Positions 1 through 6,731 of a stretch of 7,834 nt of DNA are shown in pieces. The notes beneath the pieces were generated by a model. It was not told where the DNA came from. It worked only from the letters and a program-made list of their open reading frames with translations, and did no database searches. Both the position numbers and the translations under genes were made by a program. Positions within the stretch are counted from its first letter, which is position 1; each line of letters opens with the position of its first letter. This DNA comes from CBDUQI01 sp965369325 (GTDB lineage Bacteria > Pseudomonadota > Gammaproteobacteria > Steroidobacterales > JBCBZW01). The DNA is taken from contig CBDUQI010000247.1 of NCBI GenBank assembly GCA_965369325.1, positions 1 to 7,834 of the forward strand. Direction: 5' to 3'.

Positions 1-114
1 CAACCGGACAACAAAAAACGCGCCACTAGTGCACCACCCGCGAGGGCGGCCGATGCGCCGCGCGAACCAGACCTGCTGGACAACCTGGATCAGACCGACG
101 GCCGTGAGCCATGA
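1..114 (+). CDS. C-terminal tail of an unidentified protein (5' end outside window)
   Basis: Frame 1 is open from base 1 to a TGA at 112-114. It gives 37 residues rich in Ala, Pro, Asp and Arg and ending in DGREP. No domain is recognisable, and the composition suggests a disordered C-terminus. I chose this frame because its stop overlaps the next gene's ATG in an ATGA arrangement (111-114), typical of translationally coupled genes. Frame 2 is also open across this short stretch, so the assignment is tentative. No function can be proposed. Confidence 0.5.
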   Translation, partial: QPDNKKRATSAPPARAADAPREPDLLDNLDQTDGREP

Positions 115-929
115 GCGCACCCAGTAGCGAGCTGGACCATACGTTTTTGGACAAAGCCGCACCAGTGATGTCCGCCAACTACTTTGCCCATTTGTTTGCC
201 ACCCAGGCTACCCAGTCAGCCGTGGGTGCCACTTTTAGCTTCGCTCACGAACTGCTGCTGGCTGCCCTGCACAGTTCAACCGACGTCGCCCATGCCAAGC
301 TCAACTGGTGGCAGGATGAGGTGCAGCGCGTGGTCGCCGGTGAGGCGCGCCATCCACTGTGCACAGTCTTGATGGCGCATTTTGATGACCGTGGTGAGCT
401 GGCCCGGCTGATGGCCGAACAGGTCGGCACTGCACTGCAGCTCTCCAGCGGCACTCACTTTGACGATCTGGCGGCATTTGCCCATCACAACCAGCACCGC
501 TTTGGCGCTGCGGTCGCCATGCTAAGCCGCGTGACGCGCGGCACCGCAGAGGTTGCCGGCACGTTTGGGCGCAAGGCCGGGACCGCCGTGGGGTTCGCCC
601 ATGCCGCGGTGATTGCGAGCACCGGCAATACTACCGGCGTGCTTAGCGCGGCCGGCGCGCAGCGCATGCCCGCTGAACGGCTTGCTGAGGAGTCGCTCAC
701 GTTAATGCGCGACGCGCTCGACGCCCTGCCTACCAGCGCCCGACCGCGCCAGCGCAGCGCGCTGGTATTGCTGGCGCTGCATCGAGAGACGCTCAAGCAA
801 CTACGACAAAACAACTACACGGCACAACCGGTCGAAACCGGGTGGCGCGGCATCTACCGGATGCTGCTGGCCTGGCAATGCGCCTGGGCGGCGCAACGCC
901 AAGGGCTGCCACACATACTCACTTCTTAA
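111..929 (+). CDS. squalene/phytoene synthase family protein, probably non-catalytic
   Basis: A 272-residue protein with the all-alpha squalene/phytoene synthase fold, closest in style to the NDUFAF6-like members common in Proteobacteria. Visible family landmarks are the KLNWWQDEVQR segment (residues 63-73), followed by a Gly and an RHP at 80-82, and QRMPAER (184-190), which matches the position of the family's R-x-YLP-x-E element. The two Asp-rich motifs that bind Mg-diphosphate in true synthases are not recognisable: the first region reads FAHELLLAALHS and the second TGVLSAAGAQRMP. I therefore infer a degenerate, non-prenyl-transferring member. NDUFAF6 relatives act in respiratory complex I assembly, but that role is not shown here. 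The ATG overlaps the upstream stop and has no clear Shine-Dalgarno, which suggests translational coupling. A second in-frame ATG lies at 168. The gene ends 17 nt before the yciK-like gene, so the two are probably co-transcribed. Confidence 0.8.
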   Translation: MSAPSSELDHTFLDKAAPVMSANYFAHLFATQATQSAVGATFSFAHELLLAALHSSTDVAHAKLNWWQDEVQRVVAGEARHPLCTVLMAHFDDRGELARLMAEQVGTALQLSSGTHFDDLAAFAHHNQHRFGAAVAMLSRVTRGTAEVAGTFGRKAGTAVGFAHAAVIASTGNTTGVLSAAGAQRMPAERLAEESLTLMRDALDALPTSARPRQRSALVLLALHRETLKQLRQNNYTAQPVETGWRGIYRMLLAWQCAWAAQRQGLPHILTS

Positions 930-946
930 CGACGGCGAACGCGACT

Positions 947-1702
947 ATGACTGACTCACGATTGATGGACTACCAGGTACCGGATAAATTGCTGGAAGGG
1001 CGAAATCTGGTAGTCACGGGTGCCAGCGACGGCATCGGCAAGGCAGTGGCGGTCGCGTGCGCCAGTGCGGGGGCAAACGTCACCTTGCTTGGACGCTCCA
1101 AGAAAAAGCTCGAAGCCACTTACGACCTAATAGAACAGGCTGGCGGGCCGCGCGCGGCCATCTGCCCGTTTGATTTTCGTACCGCCACGCTGGAGGACTA
1201 CATCAGTCTGGCGGAAGGATTGAGTGCTGAGTACCCCCATCTGCACGGGCTGGTAAACAACGCTAGCATCCTGGGACCACGCACGCCCATAGGACAGTAT
1301 CCGCCAGACAAATGGATAGAGGTGATGCACATCAACGTCAACGCACAGTTCCTGCTCACCCAACACTGCCTGCCGTTGTTGAATGCCGCACCGGATGCCT
1401 CGGTGGTGTTTGTGAGCAGTGGTGTCGGACGCACAGGGCGCGCTTACTGGGGCGCGTATTGCGTGAGCAAGTTTGCGGTGGAAGGACTCAGTCAGATATT
1501 GGCGGATGAGGTAGCGAACAATACCAAGATTCGGGTTAACACACTGAATCCGGGCCGCACTCGCACCGAGATGCGACGCGCTGCATACCCGGCCGAAGAT
1601 CCGCGCACACTACCGACACCGCAACAGATCGCGCCAGCTTATTTGTACCTGCTAGGCAATGACAGCAGCAACGTGCACGGGCAGTCGCTGGATGCGCAGT
1701 AG
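947..1702 (+). CDS. yciK: YciK-type short-chain dehydrogenase/reductase
   Basis: A 251-residue classical SDR oxidoreductase with a cytoplasmic Rossmann fold. The cofactor-binding TGASDGIG motif is at residues 24-31, NNAS (a variant of the NNAG motif) at 104-107, the catalytic Ser at 158, and YxxxK as Tyr171 and Lys175. The Ser-to-Tyr spacing of 13 is normal. It resembles E. coli YciK throughout, for example WGAY followed by SKF, NPG-RT, and a C-terminus ending in DAQ, where the E. coli protein continues slightly further. The substrate of YciK is not established. The ATG at 947 was chosen; an ATG at 965 would start exactly at the conserved MDYQ and is a realistic alternative, since neither has a strong Shine-Dalgarno. 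The reading frame stays open upstream to an ATG at 842, but that would overlap the preceding gene by 88 nt with non-conserved sequence. The stop lies 9 nt from the convergent rluB stop. Confidence 0.9.
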   Translation: MTDSRLMDYQVPDKLLEGRNLVVTGASDGIGKAVAVACASAGANVTLLGRSKKKLEATYDLIEQAGGPRAAICPFDFRTATLEDYISLAEGLSAEYPHLHGLVNNASILGPRTPIGQYPPDKWIEVMHINVNAQFLLTQHCLPLLNAAPDASVVFVSSGVGRTGRAYWGAYCVSKFAVEGLSQILADEVANNTKIRVNTLNPGRTRTEMRRAAYPAEDPRTLPTPQQIAPAYLYLLGNDSSNVHGQSLDAQ

Positions 1703-1711
1703 GCCCGCAGG

Positions 1712-2692
1712 CTAACCCGGCTTGCGCCAGGGGTTACCAGGCGCGGCACCGGGACCGGTCTTTGAAGGGCGCGACGAAGGTTTCTTCGGTCCCGACTTTC
1801 TACCGGCCGGTTTTCCGGACGTCGGTTTTTTTGCACCGGGCATCGACGATTTGCGATCACCACTGTAAGGTTTTTTATGCGATCTACGCTTGGGGGTGAA
1901 CTGACTCAGCTGCTCGGCCAACGCCTCGGGAATGGGCACGCCTGCCTCTTTGTACAGCCGTTCAAGCTGCCTGGGTTGTAGTGACGCCCACTTACCGCGA
2001 GGCAGATTGCGCGGAAGTTGTATCGGCCCGAAGGCAATGCGTATAAGGCGGCTGACTTTACACCCGATCGCTTCCCACAAACGCCGCACTTCACGCTTGC
2101 GGCCCTCACGCAACGTCACGTGGAACCACAGGTTACTTGATTGGTGCACACCATCAATCGCCTCGTGGCCGTCCGCACGATCTACCTGGGCGAATTTCGC
2201 CGGGCCGTCATCCAGCGTGACGCCGGTAGTGAGGCGTGCGATATCGGCGTCGCTCGGATGCCCCAGCACGCGCACCGCGTATTTGCGAATAATCTCGTGC
2301 GAGGGATGCATTAAGGCCTCCGCAAGCGCGCCGTCGGTGGCAAACAGCAGTAAACCACAGGTGTTCACGTCCAGTCGACCAACGCTTACCCACCGCCCCC
2401 GTCTTAGCTCAGGCAGATTGTCGAACACCGTGGGGCGACCTTCCGGGTCGTGACGGGTGCATATCTCGCCGATGGGCTTGTGGTACGCGATGACCTGCGG
2501 GATGGGCTCGCGTTGACTAAGGCGCAGTGGCTTGCCATCAAACTCAATCCGATCACTGGCGCTCGCCTTGTCGCCAACCGAAATGACTTTGCCGTTTACC
2601 TTAACGCGCCCGGCGCCGATCCACCGCTCGATCTCGCGGCGCGAGCCATAGCCCGCCGTCGCCAGTAGCTTCTGAACACGTTCGGTTGACAT
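1712..2692 (-). CDS. rluB: 23S rRNA pseudouridine synthase, RluB type, with basic C-terminal tail
   Basis: A 326-residue RsuA/RluB/RluE/RluF-family pseudouridine synthase. An S4 RNA-binding domain occupies about residues 3-50 (ERVQKLLATAGYGSRREIE onward). The catalytic motif GRLD is at 105-108, making Asp108 the nucleophile, and the conserved EGRKREVRRL block is at 196-205. In E. coli RluB makes pseudouridine 2605 of 23S rRNA. The RluB assignment over RsuA rests on overall similarity and on the position after scpA and scpB, where RluB is standard. From about residue 267 the protein changes to a 60-residue Lys/Arg/Ser/Pro/Gly tail that is likely disordered and RNA-binding. Tails of this kind occur in other RluB proteins but vary in length. 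ATG start, no obvious Shine-Dalgarno, 41 nt after the scpB stop. It is probably the last gene of the minus-strand operon. Confidence 0.93.
   Translation of the reverse strand: MSTERVQKLLATAGYGSRREIERWIGAGRVKVNGKVISVGDKASASDRIEFDGKPLRLSQREPIPQVIAYHKPIGEICTRHDPEGRPTVFDNLPELRRGRWVSVGRLDVNTCGLLLFATDGALAEALMHPSHEIIRKYAVRVLGHPSDADIARLTTGVTLDDGPAKFAQVDRADGHEAIDGVHQSSNLWFHVTLREGRKREVRRLWEAIGCKVSRLIRIAFGPIQLPRNLPRGKWASLQPRQLERLYKEAGVPIPEALAEQLSQFTPKRRSHKKPYSGDRKSSMPGAKKPTSGKPAGRKSGPKKPSSRPSKTGPGAAPGNPWRKPG
1803..1832 (+). terminator. possible terminator for the plus-strand operon, inside antisense rluB
   Basis: About 100 nt past the yciK stop, 1803-1807 can pair with 1821-1825 (five pairs, one G-U). 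An inner 3-bp helix with a TTTT loop forms within it. Seven T residues follow directly (1826-1832). The stem is imperfect and the T run also encodes two Lys codons of RluB on the other strand, so it may be coincidental. No better candidate lies between the convergent stops. Confidence 0.3.
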
Positions 2693-2733
2693 CGCGTAAT
2701 ATTCGCTGGGTTGTGCAGCAGCGCTACACGGCC

Positions 2734-3642
2734 CTAGCGAGCTTCCTCGTCATCGTCGTCATCAGAGTCCTCAAGGTCTTCGTCTTCGTCTTCGTCTTCG
2801 TCGGCGTCTTCGTCTTCGTCTTCGTCGGCGTCGGCGTCAGCGTCGGTGTCATCCGTGATGCCCTCGTGGGCACCAGAATCCGCCGCATCGCCTTTTGTCG
2901 CAGCGTCATCATCGCCCTCTTCGCCATCCTGCAGCGCCTCGCCTCGGGCAGCGTCGATTACCGCAGGGGGCAACCCCAGATCTAGCTCAACGTTAATCTC
3001 ATCCAGATCGCGCAGCTCCTCCAGCGTCGGCAACTCATCCAGGCGCTTGAGACCAAAGTAATCTAAAAAATCCCGCGTGGTGCCAAACAGCGCTGGCTTG
3101 CCGGGCACATCACGATGGCCAACCGCCCGAATCCAGTCGCGCTCAAGCAACGTGCGAATGATATTCGAGCTCACGCTAACCCCGCGCACATCTTCAATTT
3201 CCCCGCGCGTAATCGGCTGGCGATAGGCAATAATCGCTAAGGTCTCCATCAGCGCACGTGAGTAGCGCGGCGGCCGTTCATCCCACAACCGAGAGACCCA
3301 GGGACAGTAATCCGCCTTCACTTGCACGCGGTAACCGCTGGCCACCTCAACCAGTTCCAGCGCGCGCTCGGCGTAGTCCTCACTCAACGCGGCCAGCCCG
3401 TCGCGAATATCGGCACGCCCGGGACGATCCGCATCGGGGAACAGGGCGATAAGACTATCCAACGACATGGGTCGCCCGGCCGCCAGCAGCCCTGCCTCAA
3501 GAATCAGCTTAAGCTTGTGGCCATCAATCGGCTCACGCTCGAGGATCACCTCTTCCGATTCGTTCTCAGACGGCTCATCAGTCGCATTTGTCTGCGCCTG
3601 TTTGTTCTCAGCCTGGGAGTTTTCTGTCGCTTTCTCTGACAC
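2734..3642 (-). CDS. scpB: segregation and condensation protein B
   Basis: A 302-residue ScpB, the dimeric winged-helix subunit that with ScpA forms the non-SMC part of the bacterial condensin and acts on the nucleoid. A hydrophilic N-terminal leader (1-38) precedes the first winged helix (about 40-110) and the second (about 120-200). The second includes RYSRALMETLAIIAYRQPIT, GVSVSSNIIRTLLERDWI and PALFGTTRDFLDYFGL, which are strongly conserved in ScpB. Residues 238-302 are a very acidic tail dominated by Asp and Glu, making the protein longer than compact ScpB such as that of Bacillus subtilis. The start codon is GTG. A Shine-Dalgarno AGGA (3649-3652) lies 6 nt before it and overlaps the scpA stop codon, implying coupled translation that would help keep ScpA and ScpB in proportion. 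Confidence 0.95.
   Translation of the reverse strand: MSEKATENSQAENKQAQTNATDEPSENESEEVILEREPIDGHKLKLILEAGLLAAGRPMSLDSLIALFPDADRPGRADIRDGLAALSEDYAERALELVEVASGYRVQVKADYCPWVSRLWDERPPRYSRALMETLAIIAYRQPITRGEIEDVRGVSVSSNIIRTLLERDWIRAVGHRDVPGKPALFGTTRDFLDYFGLKRLDELPTLEELRDLDEINVELDLGLPPAVIDAARGEALQDGEEGDDDAATKGDAADSGAHEGITDDTDADADADEDEDEDADEDEDEDEDLEDSDDDDDEEAR
2776..2847 (-). repeat. degenerate hexamer tandem repeat encoding the Asp/Glu tail of ScpB
   Basis: Twelve consecutive 6-bp units lie here in phase. On the plus strand seven are exactly GTCTTC and the rest are GTCGGC, GTCAGC or GTCGGT. In the scpB sense this reads GAAGAC and GCCGAC, coding alternating Glu-Asp and Ala-Asp. Because the unit is two codons, gain or loss of units by replication slippage would change tail length without shifting frame. 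Further Asp codons continue on the rluB-proximal side. Confidence 0.9.
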
Positions 3643-3650
3643 GCGGTTTC

Positions 3651-4568
3651 CTATTCTGCGTAGCCCATTTCGGCATCATCCACCACCACGACCGCAGCGT
3701 TGGCCGCGGCGCGCACATGAATCGGGGCGTAGGGTTCGGATTGAACCACTTCAACAAGCGTCTCTTTGCATAGCTCAAGCACGGCAAGGAAAGAGACAAC
3801 AACGCCCGCGCGCCCATCCTCCACCTTGAACAAACGGATCAGCTCAACAAAATCATCGGCGGTGAGGCGATCCAGGATCTCTGTCATTCGCTGGCGCACC
3901 GAGAGCCTCTCCCGACGCACGTGAAAGTGCTGCGTCTTCTCTGCCCGCTCCATCGCGTCCTTAAATGCCATGGTCAACGCCTTCAGCGTGACCTCGGGCA
4001 GCCGCTTAACCACTACCCGCTCAGCCACGTCCGAACTGGCAGTCCAGACATCGCGCTCCTGGCGCGGCAGCTCTTCCAGTCGTTCCGCCGCTTTCTTGTA
4101 GCGTTCGTATTCCTGCAAACGGCGAATCAGCTCAGCTCGAGGATCTTCCTCATCATGGTCATCATCGCTCACCGGACGCGGTAGCAGCATGCGGGATTTG
4201 ATCTCCGCCAGCGTCGCCGCCATCACCAGGTACTCACCTGCAAGTTCAAGTTGCAGGTTCTGCATCAACTCGATGTACTTTACGTACTGATGAGTAATAT
4301 CAGCGATCGGGATGTTGACGATGTCGATGTTCTGACGCTTGATCAGATACAGCAACAGGTCTAGCGGCCCTTCAAAGGCCTCGAGAAACACCTCGAGAGC
4401 TTGCGGCGGTATGAAGAGGTCCTTTGGCAGCTGGGTAACCGGCTCGCCCTGCACCACCGCAAAGGGCATCTCCTCCTGACCGGAACTGGCCAGCAGGGTC
4501 GCCTGCGCCGGCTCCGCCGGAGCATCGGTCGATGCGGGCGCCATATCGCCCTGTTCTTGCCCCTGCAT
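3651..4568 (-). CDS. scpA: segregation and condensation protein A (kleisin)
   Basis: A 305-residue ScpA, the kleisin that bridges SMC heads and binds ScpB. After a variable Ala/Gln-rich leader comes the conserved N-terminal domain (about 57-130) with FEGPLDLLLYLIKRQNIDI, IPIADIT and LAGEYLVMAATLAEIKSRMLLP. A charged linker follows, then the C-terminal winged helix (about 224-288) containing VVVSFLAVLEL. The frame is open to a TTG at 4619, but I prefer the ATG at 4568. It has a GGAGGT Shine-Dalgarno (4579-4584) 10 nt upstream, whereas the ATG at 4577 is only 1 nt from it and the TTG has none. The stop is 8 nt from the scpB start. Some 214 nt separate it from yciO; a -10-like TAGAAT on the minus strand (4702-4707) could start scpA separately, but no matching -35 was seen. 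Confidence 0.94.
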   Translation of the reverse strand: MQGQEQGDMAPASTDAPAEPAQATLLASSGQEEMPFAVVQGEPVTQLPKDLFIPPQALEVFLEAFEGPLDLLLYLIKRQNIDIVNIPIADITHQYVKYIELMQNLQLELAGEYLVMAATLAEIKSRMLLPRPVSDDDHDEEDPRAELIRRLQEYERYKKAAERLEELPRQERDVWTASSDVAERVVVKRLPEVTLKALTMAFKDAMERAEKTQHFHVRRERLSVRQRMTEILDRLTADDFVELIRLFKVEDGRAGVVVSFLAVLELCKETLVEVVQSEPYAPIHVRAAANAAVVVVDDAEMGYAE

Positions 4569-4782
4569 GCTTATCATTACCTCCGCGAACTGGCGCGCAT
4601 TCTCTCGAATCGCAGGCAAATGTGCCAGTTACGTTTCAACCGACGAGCCCGGGCGCGACTGACGCCCACACACCACGTCCAACACCTGATGCAACACCTT
4701 GATTCTAATAAGACAGGCTCGTTTACACGGAAGGACCTTAACAACCACGATGCCATCTCTGACGCGCGCGATGCTGCCTTAC

Positions 4783-5403
4783 CTACTCCACCCCCGCCAA
4801 ATCCCCCTTGCCAGCCCGCAAGACCGTGGGTGTATCGCCGGCCAGGTCGATCACCGTGGTGGGCTCGATACCACCCATGCCACCGTCAACGATAAGATCG
4901 ACGCGACCGCTTAACTGGTCACGGATATCCTGGGGGTCCGTGAGAGGTAAGTCTGCCCCTGGCAGGGTCAGCGTCGTGCTCAGCAACGGCTCGCCTAATT
5001 GCTCTAGCAACGCCAGTGTCACCGGATGATCAGGCACTCGTATCCCCACCGTACGTCGACGGCTGTCTTGCAGACGCTTGGGCACCTCACGGGTCGCGCG
5101 CAGAACAAACGTAAACGCTCCCGGCGTGCGCTTGCGCATAAACCGGTAGGCGGTGTTGTCCACCAACCCGTAGCTGGCGATCTCCGACAGATCCCTGCAC
5201 ACCAATGTGTACGTGTGCCCCTTGGCCTGCCCGCGCAGCCGGCGGATGCGCTCCCGACTGATCTTATCGTCGATGAGGCATCCCAACGCATATGAAGAGT
5301 CGGTGGGGTACGCCACCACCACCCGCTTGCGGATGGCCGCCACCGCCTGAGCCACCAGCCGCTGTTGTGGATTATCGCCATGAATTTCGATCAACCGCGT
5401 CAT
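4783..5403 (-). CDS. yciO: Sua5/YciO/YrdC family protein, YciO type
   Basis: A 206-residue protein, the same length as E. coli YciO and similar along its whole length: the IHGDNPQQRL start, YPTDSSYALGC (32-42), LVCRDLSE (67-74), KRTPGAFTFVL (91-101), GIRVP (120-124), LSTT (141-144) and a late PTTVIDL. The fold is that of the threonylcarbamoyl-AMP synthases (TsaC/Sua5), which start t6A modification of tRNA. YciO is a paralogue whose in vivo role is less certain than that of TsaC, so synthase activity is inference. It is the first gene of the minus-strand operon and divergent from yciB across 128 nt. The ATG at 5403 matches the family N-terminus and has no Shine-Dalgarno; see the -10-like element just upstream. 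Confidence 0.92.
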   Translation of the reverse strand: MTRLIEIHGDNPQQRLVAQAVAAIRKRVVVAYPTDSSYALGCLIDDKISRERIRRLRGQAKGHTYTLVCRDLSEIASYGLVDNTAYRFMRKRTPGAFTFVLRATREVPKRLQDSRRRTVGIRVPDHPVTLALLEQLGEPLLSTTLTLPGADLPLTDPQDIRDQLSGRVDLIVDGGMGGIEPTTVIDLAGDTPTVLRAGKGDLAGVE

Positions 5404-5409
5404 CCGGCC

Positions 5410-5415
5410 ATTGTA
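5410..5415 (-). promoter_or_regulatory. -10-like element close to the yciO start
   Basis: On the minus strand TACAAT (5 of 6 matches to TATAAT) ends 6 nt before the yciO ATG. A start site at the normal distance would fall at or next to the ATG, giving a leaderless message, in keeping with the absence of a Shine-Dalgarno. No convincing -35 lies 16-18 nt upstream, so this is a weak call. Confidence 0.25.
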
Positions 5416-5531
5416 CCTGCACTCGGCGAAGCAAGGGGACTGGCCAACACTTGTTGCAATCCTATGCTGATCGCTGTGGACACGGGCCGGATTTCGGTAT
5501 CATGCGGGTCCCTCACCCCAGCGGATGGCAC

Positions 5532-6083
5532 ATGAAAGCCCTACTTGATTTTATTCCAATACTTGCCTTTTTTATTACCTACATATTCTTTGGGCAGGAC
5601 CTCTACCTGGCCGTAAAAGTGATTATGGTAGCGACAGCCGTGCAACTGGCCGTGCTGTGGATCAAAGACCGCAAGATAAGCCGAATGCACATGATCAGCG
5701 GTGCTTTGCTACTGGGCCTGGGGGGGCTGACGCTGGCGCTGAACAACGATCTGTTCATCAAATGGAAGCCCACTGTTGTGAACTGGCTTTTCGCCGCCGT
5801 GTTCGCCGGCAGTCTTTGGATAGGCGAGAAGCCGATGATGCAGCGGGTGGCCGAAGAGAGCATGCCGCTGGACGCAAAGTCCTGGCGCCAACTCACCTCG
5901 GCTTACGCCTGGTTCTTTGGATTCCTGGGTGTTCTCAACCTTATTGTGGTTTACAACGTAAGCGAGGCGACATGGGTGAAGTTCAAGTTGTTTGGCCTCA
6001 TGGGCCTCACAGTACTGTTTATGCTGGCGCAAGGTGTTTGGATTATGAAGAAGCTGCCCGCTGAACAAGAGGAGAGCCAATAA
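5532..6083 (+). CDS. yciB: inner-membrane septation protein A (YciB/IspZ)
   Basis: A 183-residue polytopic membrane protein of the YciB (septation protein A, IspZ) family, linked to envelope integrity and cell division. It has five to six hydrophobic segments, at about residues 3-20, 22-45, 52-71, 78-95, 116-140 and 149-170. The family hallmarks are clear: MKALLDFIPIL at the start, GGLTL, NDLFIKWKPTVVN, GEKPMMQRV, and W-x-x-FKLFGL in the last third. The frame remains open upstream (an ATG at 5502 and beyond), but the conserved MK(x)LLDF start fixes the ATG at 5532. Its Shine-Dalgarno is weak. It heads a plus-strand operon: its TAA shares one base with the ATG of the next gene (TAATG at 6081-6085). 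Confidence 0.94.
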   Translation: MKALLDFIPILAFFITYIFFGQDLYLAVKVIMVATAVQLAVLWIKDRKISRMHMISGALLLGLGGLTLALNNDLFIKWKPTVVNWLFAAVFAGSLWIGEKPMMQRVAEESMPLDAKSWRQLTSAYAWFFGFLGVLNLIVVYNVSEATWVKFKLFGLMGLTVLFMLAQGVWIMKKLPAEQEESQ

Positions 6084-6382
6084 TGCTGTATGCCATCGTA
6101 GCCGAGGATAATCCGGACTCGCTGTCGCTGCGCAAAGCCGCCCGTCCAGATCACATTGCCCGATTGACAGCCCTGACAGAACAGGGTCGGCTGCACACCG
6201 CGGGCCCCTTCCCTGCCATTGACGCCGCAGACCCAGGCCCGGCAGGGTTCAGCGGGAGCCTGATCGTCGCAGAATTTGATAGCTTGGATGCCGCCATCGC
6301 CTGGGCCGATGACGACCCCTACATTGCCGCCAACGTCTATGCCCGAGTCACCGTAAAACCCTTCCACCGGGTATTGCCGTGA
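6083..6382 (+). CDS. yciI: YciI family protein
   Basis: A 99-residue protein of the small ferredoxin-like YciI family, nearly collinear with E. coli YciI: MLYAIVAED, RPDHIARL (21-28), QGRLHTAGPFPAID (34-47), GFSGSLIVAEFDSLDAA (55-71), DDPY and a VKPF C-terminus. His24 is the conserved residue of the proposed active site; near the acidic partner position (about 33) this protein has Glu. Family members are proposed to be small enzymes of undefined reaction. Its position directly after yciB is the usual one. It is translationally coupled on both sides, with a 1-nt overlap with yciB and a 4-nt overlap (GTGA) with the next gene. Confidence 0.93.
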   Translation: MLYAIVAEDNPDSLSLRKAARPDHIARLTALTEQGRLHTAGPFPAIDAADPGPAGFSGSLIVAEFDSLDAAIAWADDDPYIAANVYARVTVKPFHRVLP

Positions 6383-6639
6383 GCCTCGAGCGGATAGCCG
6401 CCATCGAGCAGGCATTGGCCACCCTCGAGCCCTTGGAACTGCAGGTGGAGGACGAGAGCCATTTGCATGTTGGCCACGCTGGCGCGCGGGATGGCCGCGG
6501 ACATTTCCGCGTACGGATCGTCTCCGAACGCTTTCGTGGGCTGCGCCCCCTGCAGCAGCACCGCATGGTCTACAACGCAGTGGGAAACTTGATGCAAACC
6601 GACATCCACGCCCTCACGATCACATCAGAAGCGCCATAA
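6379..6639 (+). CDS. BolA family protein
   Basis: An 86-residue complete BolA-family protein. It carries the KH-like family signatures ESHLHVGHAG (26-35), a GHFRVRIVSERFRG stretch (41-54) and HRMVY (61-65); His61 corresponds to the invariant His used in Fe-S cluster binding with monothiol glutaredoxins. BolA proteins act in the cytoplasm in Fe-S cluster handling and, for E. coli BolA, in morphology and stress responses. I do not assign a specific subtype. The start is a GTG at 6379 that overlaps the yciI stop as GTGA; the first ATG lies deep in the domain, so GTG is well supported. No terminator follows directly; transcription may continue to the hairpin at 6836-6863. Confidence 0.9.
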   Translation: MSLERIAAIEQALATLEPLELQVEDESHLHVGHAGARDGRGHFRVRIVSERFRGLRPLQQHRMVYNAVGNLMQTDIHALTITSEAP

Positions 6640-6691
6640 TCTCGGTTTTTGTCACGGGGCCTAAGCTCAACTGATAATCGCCATAATCTCG
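6632..6691. repeat. 13-bp direct repeat at and after the bolA-family stop codon
   Basis: CGCCATAATCTCG occurs exactly at 6632-6644, spanning the BolA-gene stop, and again at 6679-6691, 47 nt on. The copies differ on both flanks. It could be a small duplication, paired binding sites or an old integration scar; no integrase or transposase is visible. Confidence 0.55.
6649..6678 (+). promoter_or_regulatory. sigma70-type promoter downstream of the bolA-family gene
   Basis: TTGTCA (6649-6654, 5 of 6 to consensus) is followed after 18 nt by GATAAT (6673-6678, 5 of 6). A start at about 6685 would give a transcript of roughly 180 nt ending at the terminator at 6863. This could be a second promoter for the proposed small RNA. 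Confidence 0.4.
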
Positions 6692-6715
6692 TATCTCACT
6701 GATCAATAGCACATT

Positions 6716-6731
6716 CGTGATACAGATCACA
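6716..6731 (+). promoter_or_regulatory. Crp/Fnr-family binding site
   Basis: The sequence CGTGA-TACAGA-TCACA matches the Crp consensus TGTGA-N6-TCACA at 9 of 10 fixed positions. Its core GTGAT-ACAG-ATCAC is a perfect palindrome that also differs from the Fnr/Anr consensus by only one base per half. The centre is at 6723.5. A -10-like AAGAAT lies at 6753-6758; with a start at 6765 the site is centred at -41.5 and the hexamer at -12 to -7, the class II activator geometry. Which regulator binds cannot be decided from sequence. Confidence 0.5.

Noticed and set aside
842..946. N-terminal extension of the YciK-like protein back to an ATG at 842
   Set aside because: It would overlap the preceding gene by 88 nt, and the added 35 residues do not resemble SDR N-termini; the family begins near MDYQ.
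2686..2985. A plus-strand frame with a long Val/Phe/Gly hydrophobic run that looks like a membrane protein
   Set aside because: It is the antisense reading of the Asp/Glu repeat of scpB; the hydrophobicity is a by-product of GTCTTC units.
4569..4619. 17-residue extension of ScpA to a TTG at 4619
   Set aside because: No Shine-Dalgarno there, while GGAGGT sits correctly for the ATG at 4568.
4401..4914. Plus-strand frames across the scpA-yciO gap
   Set aside because: They are Arg/Pro/His-rich antisense readings with no domain and overlap two confident genes.
5292..5531. N-terminal extension of YciB to 5292 or 5502
   Set aside because: It would overlap the divergent yciO gene or add a non-conserved leader; the family start MKALLDF fixes 5532.
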